NCBI GenBank assembly: GCA_036744635.1
Contig: DAIOHQ010000015.1
Coordinates: 1-35,568, forward strand
Direction of reading: 5' to 3'
Source: DAIOHQ01 sp036744635
GTDB taxonomy: Bacteria; Planctomycetota; Phycisphaerae; Tepidisphaerales; Tepidisphaeraceae
DNA: 35,568 bases
Below the pieces are notes generated by a model. It ran no database searches. It was not told the origin of the DNA and saw nothing but the letters and a program-made list of their open reading frames with translations. The stretch's first letter is position 1; each line of letters opens with the position of its first letter. Below, piece after piece: positions 15,067 to 22,599 of the stretch. A program made the translations under genes and the position numbers.

Positions 15067-15101
15067 GAATGATGAATGATGAGTGCTGAATGCTGAATGG
15101 G
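15067..15101. repeat. Five 7-bp units of GAATGAT type
   Basis: Units read GAATGAT, GAATGAT, GAGTGCT, GAATGCT, GAATGGG. On the reverse strand they would translate to the Ile/His/Ser-rich strings often seen in spurious planctomycete gene calls, which is a reason not to extend the sigma gene into this region. Confidence 0.7.
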
Positions 15102-15239
15102 GAGCGCGGAGTGGGCGGGATGAGGCGACTTCGGGAAACGCGGGATGTTGGCAGCGGCATTGGAAACCCCCTTTGGTTTGGATGGCCGAGGATGTTTATC
15201 GTCGCGGCGTATGTTAGGGTTTTGTTTGAGGATTGTCAA

Positions 15240-15271
15240 GTGAAATTTCTCAACAGTGAAATTTCTCAACA
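15240..15271. repeat. Perfect 16-bp tandem duplication centred on GAAATTTC
   Basis: GTGAAATTTCTCAACA occurs twice with no gap (15240-15255 and 15256-15271). Each copy contains the palindrome GAAATTTC, so two potential dimer-binding half-turns are repeated 16 bp apart. The pair is flanked by ATTGT and ACAAT. It may be an operator or a replication-slippage product. Confidence 0.7.
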
Positions 15272-15370
15272 ATCTGGCCGGAGTTGGAGGATTCAGGGAA
15301 ATGATTCACGAGCCAGTGGGAGCAACCATTCAGCGGGTCGCGCGGCTCCGTCGATTGAACGCTCCCATCC

Positions 15371-15913
15371 TCAATCTTCAATAAACTCCAACACCGGAAT
15401 GCTCACCCCGCGCGGCGTCGGGGCGGAACCGGGAGTCTCCACCGCCGGCACATCCGCCAGCGTACGCACCATCGCGATCTCATCGCAGCCATCCTGCTTC
15501 GGGCAGCGCACGCAGTCGCTCCACACCTTCAGCGGCAGGCTCTCCTTGCTGACCACCTCGAAGCCCAGCTTGGCGAAAAACTTCTCCTCGTAGGTGAGGC
15601 TCATCAGCTTGCGGATGCCCAGCCGCCGGCACTCCTCGATCGCCCACTCCGTCAGCTTCCGGCCAATCCCGCGCCCGCGAAATTCCTGGTCCACCGCCAG
15701 CGACCGCACCTCCGCCAGGTCCGACCAGATGATCGTCACCGCGCAGCAGCCCACCACCAGCCCCTCCGACCCGTCCAGCTCGTAGACCGCGAAATCGCGC
15801 AGGTCCTCAAAAAGCTGCGAGTAGCTCTTGAACAGCATCTTCCCCAGCTCGGCGTGGCTGTTGATGACCTCCTGCATGCGCGGAACGTCGGAAATGGTGG
15901 CGGCTCTGATCAT
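15371..15913 (-). CDS. GNAT N-acetyltransferase, short N-acetylglutamate synthase-like
   Basis: The 180-residue GNAT-fold enzyme transfers acetyl from acetyl-CoA to an amine. The acetyl-CoA pyrophosphate loop is EFRGRGIGRKL (about residues 78-88), preceded by the strand LAEVRSLAVD. The C-terminal block KVWSDCVRCPKQDGCDEIAM, with three cysteines, resembles the short ArgA-type N-acetylglutamate synthases, so a role in arginine synthesis is plausible but not proven. The start at 15913 has GAGGAG about 14 bases upstream, rather far. The last 25 residues are Pro/Thr-rich. It stands alone, with the RidA gene 105 bp upstream on the same strand. Confidence 0.82.
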   Translation of the reverse strand: MIRAATISDVPRMQEVINSHAELGKMLFKSYSQLFEDLRDFAVYELDGSEGLVVGCCAVTIIWSDLAEVRSLAVDQEFRGRGIGRKLTEWAIEECRRLGIRKLMSLTYEEKFFAKLGFEVVSKESLPLKVWSDCVRCPKQDGCDEIAMVRTLADVPAVETPGSAPTPRGVSIPVLEFIED

Positions 15914-16017
15914 TTCGATTACGAAGGCTCCTCAGTTGAGATCGATCATAACAGATACGTGAAATCCAGCGAAAAGTTTATCGGCAGAAGCATCCGCCCC
16001 TCGCCAGCCCGCAGGCT

Positions 16018-16482
16018 TCATTTCGCGAGGAAGATGAACTCAATCTCCACCGCCGCGTCGAGCGGCAGCGTGTTCACGCCCACCGCCGCCCGCACGTGCT
16101 TCCCGCTCTCGCCAAACAGCTCAATCAGAAACTCGCTGGCCCCATTCGCCACCTTCGGCTGCTCGCTGAAGCTGGAATCGCTCGACACGAACGCCCCCAC
16201 CCGCAGCACGCCGGCCAGGCTTTCCAATGCCCCCTCCCCCAGCGATGCCACCGCCGCCAGGGCGTTGATGACGCACTGCCGCGCCGCCTCCCGCGCTGAT
16301 TCGATCGAGCAGTGCGACGGCACCTGCCCGGCCGCCAGCAGCTTGCCATCCTTCATCGGAAGCTGCCCGGACACGAAGATCATGTTGCCAACCCGCTTGG
16401 CCGGCACGTATGCCCCGAACGGTCCGGAGACGGTGGGAAGCACGATCTTCAATTCCCCAAGACGCTGCGACAATGACGCCAT
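16018..16482 (-). CDS. RidA family (YjgF/YER057c/UK114) protein
   Basis: RidA proteins are trimers that hydrolyse reactive enamine/imine intermediates released by PLP enzymes. The conserved arginine is R131 in HVRAAVGVNTLPLDAAVEIE, and the FVSGQLPMKDGKL segment is the family core. At 154 residues it is longer than the 128-residue archetype, with an extra N-terminal MASLSQRLGELKIVLPTVSG, as in the YjgF-like 'RidA family' subgroups whose activity is less sure. A GAGG lies before the ATG at 16482, and a TATAAT box is present upstream. It is divergent from the methyltransferase gene by 58 bp. Confidence 0.88.
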   Translation of the reverse strand: MASLSQRLGELKIVLPTVSGPFGAYVPAKRVGNMIFVSGQLPMKDGKLLAAGQVPSHCSIESAREAARQCVINALAAVASLGEGALESLAGVLRVGAFVSSDSSFSEQPKVANGASEFLIELFGESGKHVRAAVGVNTLPLDAAVEIEFIFLAK

Positions 16483-16508
16483 CGTGTTTCCTCTTCAGAA
16501 CAAGCATT

Positions 16509-16514
16509 ATTATA
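16509..16514 (-). promoter_or_regulatory. -10 box for the RidA gene
   Basis: A perfect TATAAT on the reverse strand lies 26 bases before the RidA ATG. The 58-bp divergent gap must also hold the promoter of the methyltransferase gene unless that one is transcribed from farther upstream. The -35 match is weak. Confidence 0.4.
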
Positions 16515-16540
16515 CCGTACGACGATCGGATGGGCTGGCC

Positions 16541-17353
16541 ATGGGCGAACTGCACACAATTACCTCCTTCAGCGATCCCCGAATCGCGGCCTACGCGAAC
16601 CTCAAGGACCGCGACCTCGCCCGCAAGGGAAACCGTTTCATCGCCGAAGGCGAGCAGGTCGTCCGCCGCCTCCTGGCCAGCGACTACCCAACCGAATCCC
16701 TGCTGGTTGCGGAAAATCGGCTGAATCGAATCGAGCAGGAAGTTCCCCCGGATGTGCCGGTCTATGTCGGCCCGGCAGCATTGGTGAACTCCATCCTCGG
16801 CTTCAAGTTTCACTCCGGCATCATGGCGGTAGGGCGGCGAAAGACGGAGATGACGCTGGAAAAGCTGCTTCCCCCGCCGGCGATGGCCGGCAAGCCGCTG
16901 ACGCTGGTAATCTGTCCCGAGACCAATAACACCGAAAACATCGGTTGCCTGATCCGCATCGCCGCCGGTTTCGGCGTCGATGCGATGCTCCTCGGCCCGC
17001 AATGCTGCGATCCCTTCTGGCGGCAGTCGATCCGGGTCTCCATGGGAAACATTTTTCACCTGCCCATCCTGCAGACCGATGACCTGCATCGCGACCTGCG
17101 CCGCCTGCGCCAGCAGTGGTCCGTAGAACATCTCGCCACCGTGCTGGATGAACACGCCGAGCCGCTCTCGCCGGCATCTCGGCAATCGCGGCACATCTCC
17201 CTGCTCTTCGGCAACGAGGCGCACGGCCTCGGTGATGAATGGCTGGCCGAATGCCGGCGGCGCATCACCATTCCGATGCGAATGGGTACTGATTCGCTGA
17301 ACGTCTCCGTGGCCGCCGGAATTCTTCTCTACGAAATGACCAGGCAGATATGA
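16541..17353 (+). CDS. TrmH/SpoU family RNA 2'-O-methyltransferase
   Basis: This SPOUT enzyme should methylate a ribose 2'-OH in tRNA or rRNA using S-adenosylmethionine, which binds in the C-terminal trefoil knot. The three SpoU motifs are complete: motif 1 ETNNTENIGCLIRIAAGFG, motif 2 SLLFGNEAHGL, motif 3 IPMRMGTDSLNVSVAAGILL. The N-terminal part (RIAAYANLKDRDLARKGNRF, then FIAEGEQVVRRLL) matches the L30e-like substrate-binding domain of rRNA methyltransferases such as RlmB and TrmH-like proteins. The target nucleotide cannot be told. The ATG at 16541 is preferred; the frame extends upstream through the RidA gene by chance. 270 residues, full length. Confidence 0.9.
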   Translation: MGELHTITSFSDPRIAAYANLKDRDLARKGNRFIAEGEQVVRRLLASDYPTESLLVAENRLNRIEQEVPPDVPVYVGPAALVNSILGFKFHSGIMAVGRRKTEMTLEKLLPPPAMAGKPLTLVICPETNNTENIGCLIRIAAGFGVDAMLLGPQCCDPFWRQSIRVSMGNIFHLPILQTDDLHRDLRRLRQQWSVEHLATVLDEHAEPLSPASRQSRHISLLFGNEAHGLGDEWLAECRRRITIPMRMGTDSLNVSVAAGILLYEMTRQI

Positions 17354-17375
17354 AAGGCGGATACGGCCAAAGAAA

Positions 17376-17408
17376 CGGGGCTTGCAAAAAGCAGCTTCGC
17401 AAGCCCCG
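17376..17408 (+). terminator. Hairpin downstream of the methyltransferase gene
   Basis: A perfect 10-bp stem (CGGGGCTTGC at 17376-17385 with GCAAGCCCCG at 17399-17408) lies 22 bases after the stop codon. It lacks a T tract, so it may end transcription weakly or protect the 3' end. Confidence 0.45.
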
Positions 17409-17441
17409 GGACGACGGGTTATAGACACTGGAGTTTGGTAG

Positions 17442-17573
17442 TGGGTCAGTTTTGGGCGCCACAGGTCGGCATACTCGCTGCATACTCGCAGACCTGTGTC
17501 TTACTGCGTCGCTACGCGGCACAGGTCTCGGAGTACCGCGACCTGTGGCACCCAGAAATTTCAAACTGACCCA
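17442..17573. mobile_element. 132-bp MITE-like or REP-like inverted-repeat element
   Basis: The ends TGGGTCAGTTT (17442-17452) and AAACTGACCCA (17563-17573) are perfect inverse copies. A second pair, GGGCGCCACAGGTC (17454-17467) and GACCTGTGGCACCC (17540-17553), follows just inside with one mismatch-type offset. Further GACCTGTG/CACAGGTC copies lie in the middle (17491-17498 and 17519-17526). The 8-base sequence TGGAGTTT flanks the element on both sides (17429-17436 and 17579-17586), five bases beyond each end. It has no coding capacity. This matches a small non-autonomous transposable element or a dispersed palindromic repeat. Confidence 0.6.
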
Positions 17574-17585
17574 TTGCTTGGAGTT

Positions 17586-17834
17586 TCAATGCAGGTCCGG
17601 CCGATTTTTCTCGGGATAGAGGATTTCTTCCATCGGCGTTCCGGGATGAAATCGCTCGTGGTTTTCCGCAACCTTATCCGGCTCGGCGGTGGCTTCAAGG
17701 ACTTCTTCTTCGCTCAGCTTGCCGTCGATGACGTCGGGCGGCATGTGCGAAATATTTTGCGCCTCCGCGCCCAAATATCGCGAGCCACTGTGCTCGGTAT
17801 CGGTGCCGGTTGGATCAAAAATGCTGCGTGTCAT
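17586..17834 (-). CDS. Small acidic protein of unknown function (82 aa)
   Basis: I do not recognise this protein. It begins MTRSIFDPTGTDTEHSGSRY and is rich in Asp, Glu and Pro, with a central VIDGKLSEEEVLEATAEPDK and the end EEILYPEKNRPDLH. It looks soluble and partly disordered, without signal peptide or membrane helix. A perfect AAAGGAGG on the reverse strand (forward 17839-17846) lies four bases before the ATG, strong support that it is translated. Its stop codon overlaps the TGGAGTTT copy that flanks the MITE-like element, so insertion of that element may have altered its C terminus. Confidence 0.65.
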   Translation of the reverse strand: MTRSIFDPTGTDTEHSGSRYLGAEAQNISHMPPDVIDGKLSEEEVLEATAEPDKVAENHERFHPGTPMEEILYPEKNRPDLH

Positions 17835-17916
17835 AGAGCCTCCTTTCGATGGATTGCTCTACCCTCCCATGTTGCAATTAACATGCCAAACCGACGCAAC
17901 AACAGCGCTGGATGCA

Positions 17917-17953
17917 TAAAAAAAGAAAGCCGCTCGCGCGGCGCGCGAGCGGC
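17917..17953 (-). terminator. Intrinsic terminator of the lipoprotein gene at 17973
   Basis: An 11-bp perfect GC stem (GCCGCTCGCGC at 17929-17939 with GCGCGAGCGGC at 17943-17953) and a 3-base loop are followed on the reverse strand by TTTCTTTTTTT. It sits 20 bases past the stop codon. Confidence 0.88.
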
Positions 17954-17972
17954 AGCAGATTGTGCCAAATTC

Positions 17973-18590
17973 CTACCACCGGCCGGGATCGGAGACCTTG
18001 TCGCCTTCAAATCGCACCAGCGTGTTGGTCGCCCGGCTCTTCCAGTACTTCCACACGTCCGAACCCAAGTCGGGGGTGGCATGGTCCGGCGGATAGCCGA
18101 CCGCGAGAATGACCCCTTCCTTGGTCATGCCCGGAAGGACCTGGCCGTTCTTGATGCCCTTCTGATCGATCTCGCTCATGCCGGCCGTCGACTTGCACTG
18201 TGGGCCGAAGATCTTGTCGAGATGGGTAAAGTGATCCTCGTGCAGGTCTTTATAGAACATATAGCTGTAGACCTGCCCCGCGTGCGGGCCGCTGTTCACG
18301 GTGAAGGTGGCCGACTTGCTCGATACGCCGTTGATCGTCACCGGCGTGCAGCGATCCAGTTTCGCGTAGAGCACGTAATTCACCGACCAGATCTCGTTCT
18401 TGGCCCCCTCATAGTGCAGCGGGACCAGCGTCATCACCGGCTGATTGACGTAATGGTAGCCGCCTGCGCCCCCCCCTCCGCCAGCCTTGGCTTTGCCTCC
18501 GTCGTCGCCCCCTCCGCCTCCGAACATTTTGCACCCGCCAAGCGACAACATGCCGAGACAGGCCGCCAATACCGCAACGTTGCGAAACAT
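17973..18590 (-). CDS. Predicted lipoprotein of unknown function
   Basis: The 205-residue protein has a lipoprotein signal peptide (MFRNVAVLAACLGMLSLGGC) with the lipobox LGGC and lipidated C20, followed by a glycine-rich linker of about 25 residues (GGGGGDDGGKAKAGGGGGAG). The mature domain contains VMTLVPLHYEGAKNEIWSVN and, near the end, KNGQVLPGMTKEGVILAVGY followed by DVWKYWKSRATNTLVRFEGD. The latter resembles the SmpA/OmlA (BamE-like) pattern of a conserved G-M-T followed by a V-x-x-x-G-x-P segment. Function is not assigned. AAAGGAG precedes the ATG at 18590 and a strong terminator follows. Confidence 0.78.
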   Translation of the reverse strand: MFRNVAVLAACLGMLSLGGCKMFGGGGGDDGGKAKAGGGGGAGGYHYVNQPVMTLVPLHYEGAKNEIWSVNYVLYAKLDRCTPVTINGVSSKSATFTVNSGPHAGQVYSYMFYKDLHEDHFTHLDKIFGPQCKSTAGMSEIDQKGIKNGQVLPGMTKEGVILAVGYPPDHATPDLGSDVWKYWKSRATNTLVRFEGDKVSDPGRW

Positions 18591-18864
18591 GTGTAACTCC
18601 TTTCCTGAGATGAGGTCCTTGCATCAAAAGATAGCGGGAGTTTGCTCGCAAGGGAATAGGGAACCGTGCGGCATTTGGCGAAGCCGCCCCGCCGGCCGCT
18701 GCGGAATGTCACGGGGGGCGATAATCCTTGCGGCTGCGGTGGGGTCGGCATTACAGTGAGGGCGCCCAAGAGGGTTTCTCCGGCACGAGTTAGAGCGAGG
18801 GACGAACAAGCGCCGAAGACACCAGACGACTGACACCTTTGTTCATCCTCAGAGGAACGAGCTT
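18591..18864. other. Intergenic region between the lipoprotein and LEPR-XLL genes
   Basis: These 274 bases lie between two divergent genes. I see no additional gene or clear sigma-70 promoter; AGAGGAA before the ATG at 18865 is the ribosome binding site of the next gene. Confidence 0.5.
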
Positions 18865-21417
18865 ATGTCCAGCACATTCTCCAAATCATTGCGCAGCATC
18901 GTGGCGGTGAACGGGTTCGGGCGGCGTCCGATTGCGCGGGCGCAGGAGAAGCTCCGCCGCGCTGTCTGCGAAAGCCTCGAACAGCGCGTGTTCCTCTCCA
19001 CCACCACGTTGACCAACGGCACCGGCGACCATGCCCTGACCGTGACCGTCGATGCCTACGGCTCGTACGGGTCGGCCACCACCGCCGACGATGCCTATTT
19101 CGATCCGGCCGGGCCGGCGATTGGCAGCTCGGGGACGACCTTTGAATCGGGGCTGTATTTCGAGCCGCTGCGCAACTTCCTCACCGAATCCGCCTTTGGG
19201 GCCAACCTGAACCCGATTTCCTTCACCAGCACCTCGCCCACCCAGGCGGTCAGCCAGTTCACCGTGGCCGGCTTCGCCGTGACGTTGACGCAGACGGTAA
19301 GCGCCATCACCCCGGCCGGGTCGGTGCTGACGCAGACCTATGCCTTCACCAACAACAATGCCAGCACGCAGAATTTCAAAGTGGCGCGGCACGTGGACGG
19401 CGATCTGGGTTTCGTGGCCGGCCTGGACGACTTTGCCGGCGTGACCGGCGACGGGCGCTTCGTGTTCGAATTCGACACCGGCAATCTGCCCACCACCACG
19501 GCCACCACCCCCTATATCGGCATCAGCAGCTCCGGCGGGACACCGGTGGGCTACACGGTTCAGCCCTATCGCTACACCACGAGCATCATCCAGGGCAATG
19601 GCATCCCCGCGGCCGACCTGAACGTGGTCAGCGGAGATGCCGATCTCAATCGCATCACCGATACCGGCTACGACGTCACCATCACCTTGGAAGACGCCCT
19701 GTCAATCGCGCCTGGACAAACAGCCAGCTATTCCACGATCACCACCTTCAGCGAAGGCAATCCGGTGGAAGTGACCGCCCCAGGCCAGCTCCGGCTTGAT
19801 TCCTCATCGTATAACGTGCCGGAAAGCGCGGGCGTGGCGCAGGTGACGGTGCAGCGCGTCAATGGCTCGGCCGGCTCGGTCGGCGTCAATTTCTCGACCA
19901 GCCCAGGCACGGCGACGGCGGGCGCCGACTACACGCCCGTCAGCGGCACGCTGCTCTTTGCCGACGGCGAAACCAGCAAAGTGATCGACATCCCGATCAT
20001 CAACGACAGCCTCTCGGAAGGAAACGAATTCTTCAACGTCAACCTGACTTCGCCCAGCGGCGGCGCGGCCATTGCGTTCCCGGCCACCAGTGCCGTTAAT
20101 ATCATCGATGATGATCTGCCGGGTCAGTTTCAGTTCAGCTCGATCAACTACAGCCGGATCGAGACCGGCGGCGTGGCCGCGATCAATGTCGAGCGCGTCG
20201 GCGGGATCATCGGCACGGTTACCGTTGACTACACCACCGGCGACGGCACCGCGACGGCTGGCGCCGACTACACCGCCACCAGCGGCACGCTGACGTTCGC
20301 GCCGGGCGAGTTGGTCAAGACGATCAACGTGCCGATCACGGATGACCAGATCGTGGAGGGCGATGAGACGGTGAATCTCGCCCTCAGCAATCCGACCAAC
20401 GGCTCGTCGCTGGTGCAGGGGCGGGACCAGTCCATTTTGACCATCGTGGATGATGACTCAACGTTCCAGTTTGACGCCGCCAGCTACAACGTCGACGAAA
20501 ACGCGGGGACGGCGGTGATCAGCGTCACCCGCGCGGGCAGTACCGCCACGGGCGCAAGCGTCGGCTATCTCACCAGCGATGGCACCGCAGTCGACGGCGA
20601 GGACTATAACGCAGTGGCCGGGACATTGAGCTTTGCCCCGGGCGATACCAGCAAGCAGATCGTGATTCCGATCATTGACACGCTCGGCTTCGAGCCGACG
20701 GAGAACGTGAACGTTTCGCTGGTGAATGCGGCCGGCGATGGCGCGCGGCTGGGCGCGCAGGCGTCGGCGACGTTGAACATTCTCAATGTCGACCGCGAAG
20801 GCCCGCAGGTGCTCGATGTGGATCTGGTAACGCCGGGCCCGCGCATTGATGGCGTGCGGGTGACGTTCAGCGAACCGGTCACCACCGGCGCGCCCGAGAA
20901 TTTCCCGACTACGTTCAATTTGTTCGCCAAGACCAAGGGCGGGCTTTACAAGCTGGTGCAGGTGCAGTCACTGCAATACAACGACGACAACACTCAGGCC
21001 ACGCTGATCCTGGCCAAGCCGCTGCCGCTGAACCAAAGCGTGCAGGTGACGGTGAACCCCATCGGGGGATTGACGGATATTGCCGGCAACGCGCTGAATG
21101 CGACCGGGTCCGCGCCGGCGAGCCGGTTCGACGCCTTCCTGACCCGCGGCACGCGCATCACCTATTTTGACAGCAACGGCGACAAGGTGAAGCTGGGCGT
21201 GCGCGGCGGCGGTTTTCTGGAGTTGACGCAGGGCGCAGACGGCGAGGCCACGTCGTTGCGGGTAGTGAATGGCCGGCCTGGCATCACCACCTTGTTCGGC
21301 ACGGTAACCAAAGAACGAGATGGCGACGGGATCACGACGATCGACGATCTGATCGGAATAGCGGGCTTGAACAACACGCTGAGCAACCCGCCGTTCTCAG
21401 TCACCCGGATCGAGTGA
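18865..21417 (+). CDS. LEPR-XLL motif surface protein with three Calx-beta domains
   Basis: The 850-residue protein begins with a basic N terminus and the motif LEQRVFLS (residues 38-45), a variant of the planctomycete LEPR-XLL sorting signal found just before mature domains of large surface proteins. Residues 50-300 form an unassigned beta-rich domain. Three Calx-beta repeats follow at about 307-416, 419-530 and 532-645, each with the pattern GTATAGADY, SGTLxFA and a closing IxDDD or IxNVD; such domains bind calcium. An Ig-like SbsA/Big_5-type domain (GPQVLDVDLVTPGPRIDGVR to DIAGNAL, about 646-760) and a C-terminal region with FDSNGDKV and DGDGITTIDDL follow; the latter resembles a dockerin-like calcium loop. 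No PEP-CTERM tail is present. AGAGGAA precedes the ATG. It converges with the next gene. Confidence 0.88.
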   Translation: MSSTFSKSLRSIVAVNGFGRRPIARAQEKLRRAVCESLEQRVFLSTTTLTNGTGDHALTVTVDAYGSYGSATTADDAYFDPAGPAIGSSGTTFESGLYFEPLRNFLTESAFGANLNPISFTSTSPTQAVSQFTVAGFAVTLTQTVSAITPAGSVLTQTYAFTNNNASTQNFKVARHVDGDLGFVAGLDDFAGVTGDGRFVFEFDTGNLPTTTATTPYIGISSSGGTPVGYTVQPYRYTTSIIQGNGIPAADLNVVSGDADLNRITDTGYDVTITLEDALSIAPGQTASYSTITTFSEGNPVEVTAPGQLRLDSSSYNVPESAGVAQVTVQRVNGSAGSVGVNFSTSPGTATAGADYTPVSGTLLFADGETSKVIDIPIINDSLSEGNEFFNVNLTSPSGGAAIAFPATSAVNIIDDDLPGQFQFSSINYSRIETGGVAAINVERVGGIIGTVTVDYTTGDGTATAGADYTATSGTLTFAPGELVKTINVPITDDQIVEGDETVNLALSNPTNGSSLVQGRDQSILTIVDDDSTFQFDAASYNVDENAGTAVISVTRAGSTATGASVGYLTSDGTAVDGEDYNAVAGTLSFAPGDTSKQIVIPIIDTLGFEPTENVNVSLVNAAGDGARLGAQASATLNILNVDREGPQVLDVDLVTPGPRIDGVRVTFSEPVTTGAPENFPTTFNLFAKTKGGLYKLVQVQSLQYNDDNTQATLILAKPLPLNQSVQVTVNPIGGLTDIAGNALNATGSAPASRFDAFLTRGTRITYFDSNGDKVKLGVRGGGFLELTQGADGEATSLRVVNGRPGITTLFGTVTKERDGDGITTIDDLIGIAGLNNTLSNPPFSVTRIE

Positions 21418-21423
21418 ACAGGC

Positions 21424-22242
21424 TCATTTATCGCTGTAGGGTTCTTCCGCCCGGTCCCAGTTGTCTTTGGAGATGTCCGGCAGCGCAAACTCCTTATCTT
21501 TGAGATCGGAATTAACCTGCACCTTCTGAAGGTCGGTGGTGCGGGTGACGGTCTGGTTGGCATCGACGGTTTCGATTCGGATGGGGAAATGGGTTTTCGG
21601 GTCGACCCAGACGTCGATGTGGTGGAATTTTCTGGCGAAATCGCCTTTGGGTTTGGGGATGAGCTGGAGGTGCAAAGTGGGGGCGTCCGCGGGGGCGGCG
21701 GGGTCGGATTTGTTGGGCTGGAGTTTCTTCACATCAAAATATTTGTGTACTTCTGATTTGTCCTGGCCGATCGGCAGGGGGAAGGGGCCTTCGCCGAGCT
21801 TGATGATGTCGATCTTTTCTCCGGGTTTGAGAATCTGGCGGCGGACTTCGGATTTTTTCAGGTAATTGCGGTCGGTGAGCCAGCCGTTTTCGAGCAGGTA
21901 TTCCAGCTTCTCATTCTGCACCTGGTTGCCGGTGAGCTTCTTGTCGAAGACCACGTGTAAGCGGGAGGCCCCATCTTTTTGGCGTTGAAAGGCGACCGTG
22001 CCTGTGCGCGAGAAGTTGTCGCCCGTGTCGTTGGCGGTTTCGGTGAGGGTCACATCCGCGCGGAAATCCTTGAGGTTCTTGCCGCGCTGGTCGAGGGCGT
22101 CGAGGATGTCATCGATCGAGGTGTCGGCCGAGAGCTGGCCATCCTGGCCGGTGGGGTTGATCATCGGTGGCGCATCGGCTTCGCATGCGGGGACGAACGC
22201 AAGCAGCACCAATGAGAGAAAAAGCGGGGCGGTCGAATTCAT
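21424..22242 (-). CDS. LolA-like outer membrane lipoprotein-sorting protein
   Basis: The 272-residue protein starts with a signal peptide (MNSTAPLFLSLVLLAFVPAC); the cysteine lies in VPAC, an imperfect lipobox, so lipidation is uncertain. The mature part, TSIDDILDALDQRGKNLKDF followed by VTLTETANDTGDNFSRTGTV and the C-terminal HHIDVWVDPKTHFPIRIETV, follows the LolA/LolB-type half-barrel pattern, a fold that shields lipid chains during transfer to the outer membrane. A role with the nearby surface-protein and exosortase genes is possible, based only on position. AAAGGAG precedes the ATG at 22242; the frame is open upstream to 22506 without a signal. Confidence 0.72.
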   Translation of the reverse strand: MNSTAPLFLSLVLLAFVPACEADAPPMINPTGQDGQLSADTSIDDILDALDQRGKNLKDFRADVTLTETANDTGDNFSRTGTVAFQRQKDGASRLHVVFDKKLTGNQVQNEKLEYLLENGWLTDRNYLKKSEVRRQILKPGEKIDIIKLGEGPFPLPIGQDKSEVHKYFDVKKLQPNKSDPAAPADAPTLHLQLIPKPKGDFARKFHHIDVWVDPKTHFPIRIETVDANQTVTRTTDLQKVQVNSDLKDKEFALPDISKDNWDRAEEPYSDK

Positions 22243-22515
22243 AACACTCCTTTGTTCATAGTAGACACGGGGATCGGATTCTGGATTTTGGAGTGCGGAT
22301 TTTGGATTGCAAGGGGGCGGGGCCCCGGTGGGGGAATTTGGGGGATTTGGGGGCATTGAAATGGCAAAATCACCGTCGAACTGATTTGGCGGAGGATCGT
22401 AACAGTGGTACAGTAGCCAATCACATGGGTGTCGCGGCTTAGGCAGTGGCATTGGCGAGCCGATAGCGACTAGGGCGTCAATCTGTAAGTCTTGATTCCA
22501 TAACAAGGAACGGAT
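22243..22515. other. Low-complexity, G-rich divergent intergenic region
   Basis: No gene is seen. It contains two GGATTTTGGA units (22271-22305) and a 9-base-period G-rich run around 22332-22359 similar to that upstream of the sigma factor gene, then a candidate promoter for the exosortase operon. Confidence 0.5.
22386..22414 (+). promoter_or_regulatory. Candidate promoter for the exosortase operon
   Basis: TTGGCG (22386-22391) and TACAGT (22409-22414) are spaced by exactly 17 bases, each matching four of six consensus positions. Transcription would start near 22421. Confidence 0.3.
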
Positions 22516-22599
22516 CTGAGCACCTCTTCAACCATCACGACAGGAGATCGTCAAGTTCTGGCTGAGCCGCAAGGCGAGCCGGAGGCGACGTGGTACGGA

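Larger units (their letters stand above)
14822..15370. other. Gene-poor, repeat-rich intergenic region
   Basis: I see no gene in these 549 bases. It contains three GGGACAT units at 10-base spacing (from 14960, 14970 and 14980), a run of five 7-base units of GAATGAT/GAATGCT type (15067-15101), and a perfect 16-base direct duplication (15240-15271). The open frames through it on the reverse strand encode only Ser/His/Ile/Pro-rich low-complexity sequence. The sigma gene promoter must lie near 14830-14900. Confidence 0.6.

Noticed and set aside
15014..15160. Extension of the sigma factor to 15160
   Set aside because: The extra 113 codons only read the 7-base and 10-base intergenic repeats.
17376..17573. 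CRISPR array
   Set aside because: The repeats are inverted, not direct with regular spacers; no array was seen elsewhere and no cas gene is present.
21300..21417. PEP-CTERM sorting tail on the LEPR-XLL protein
   Set aside because: The C terminus has no PEP motif, hydrophobic helix or basic end; it ends in NPPFSVTRIE.
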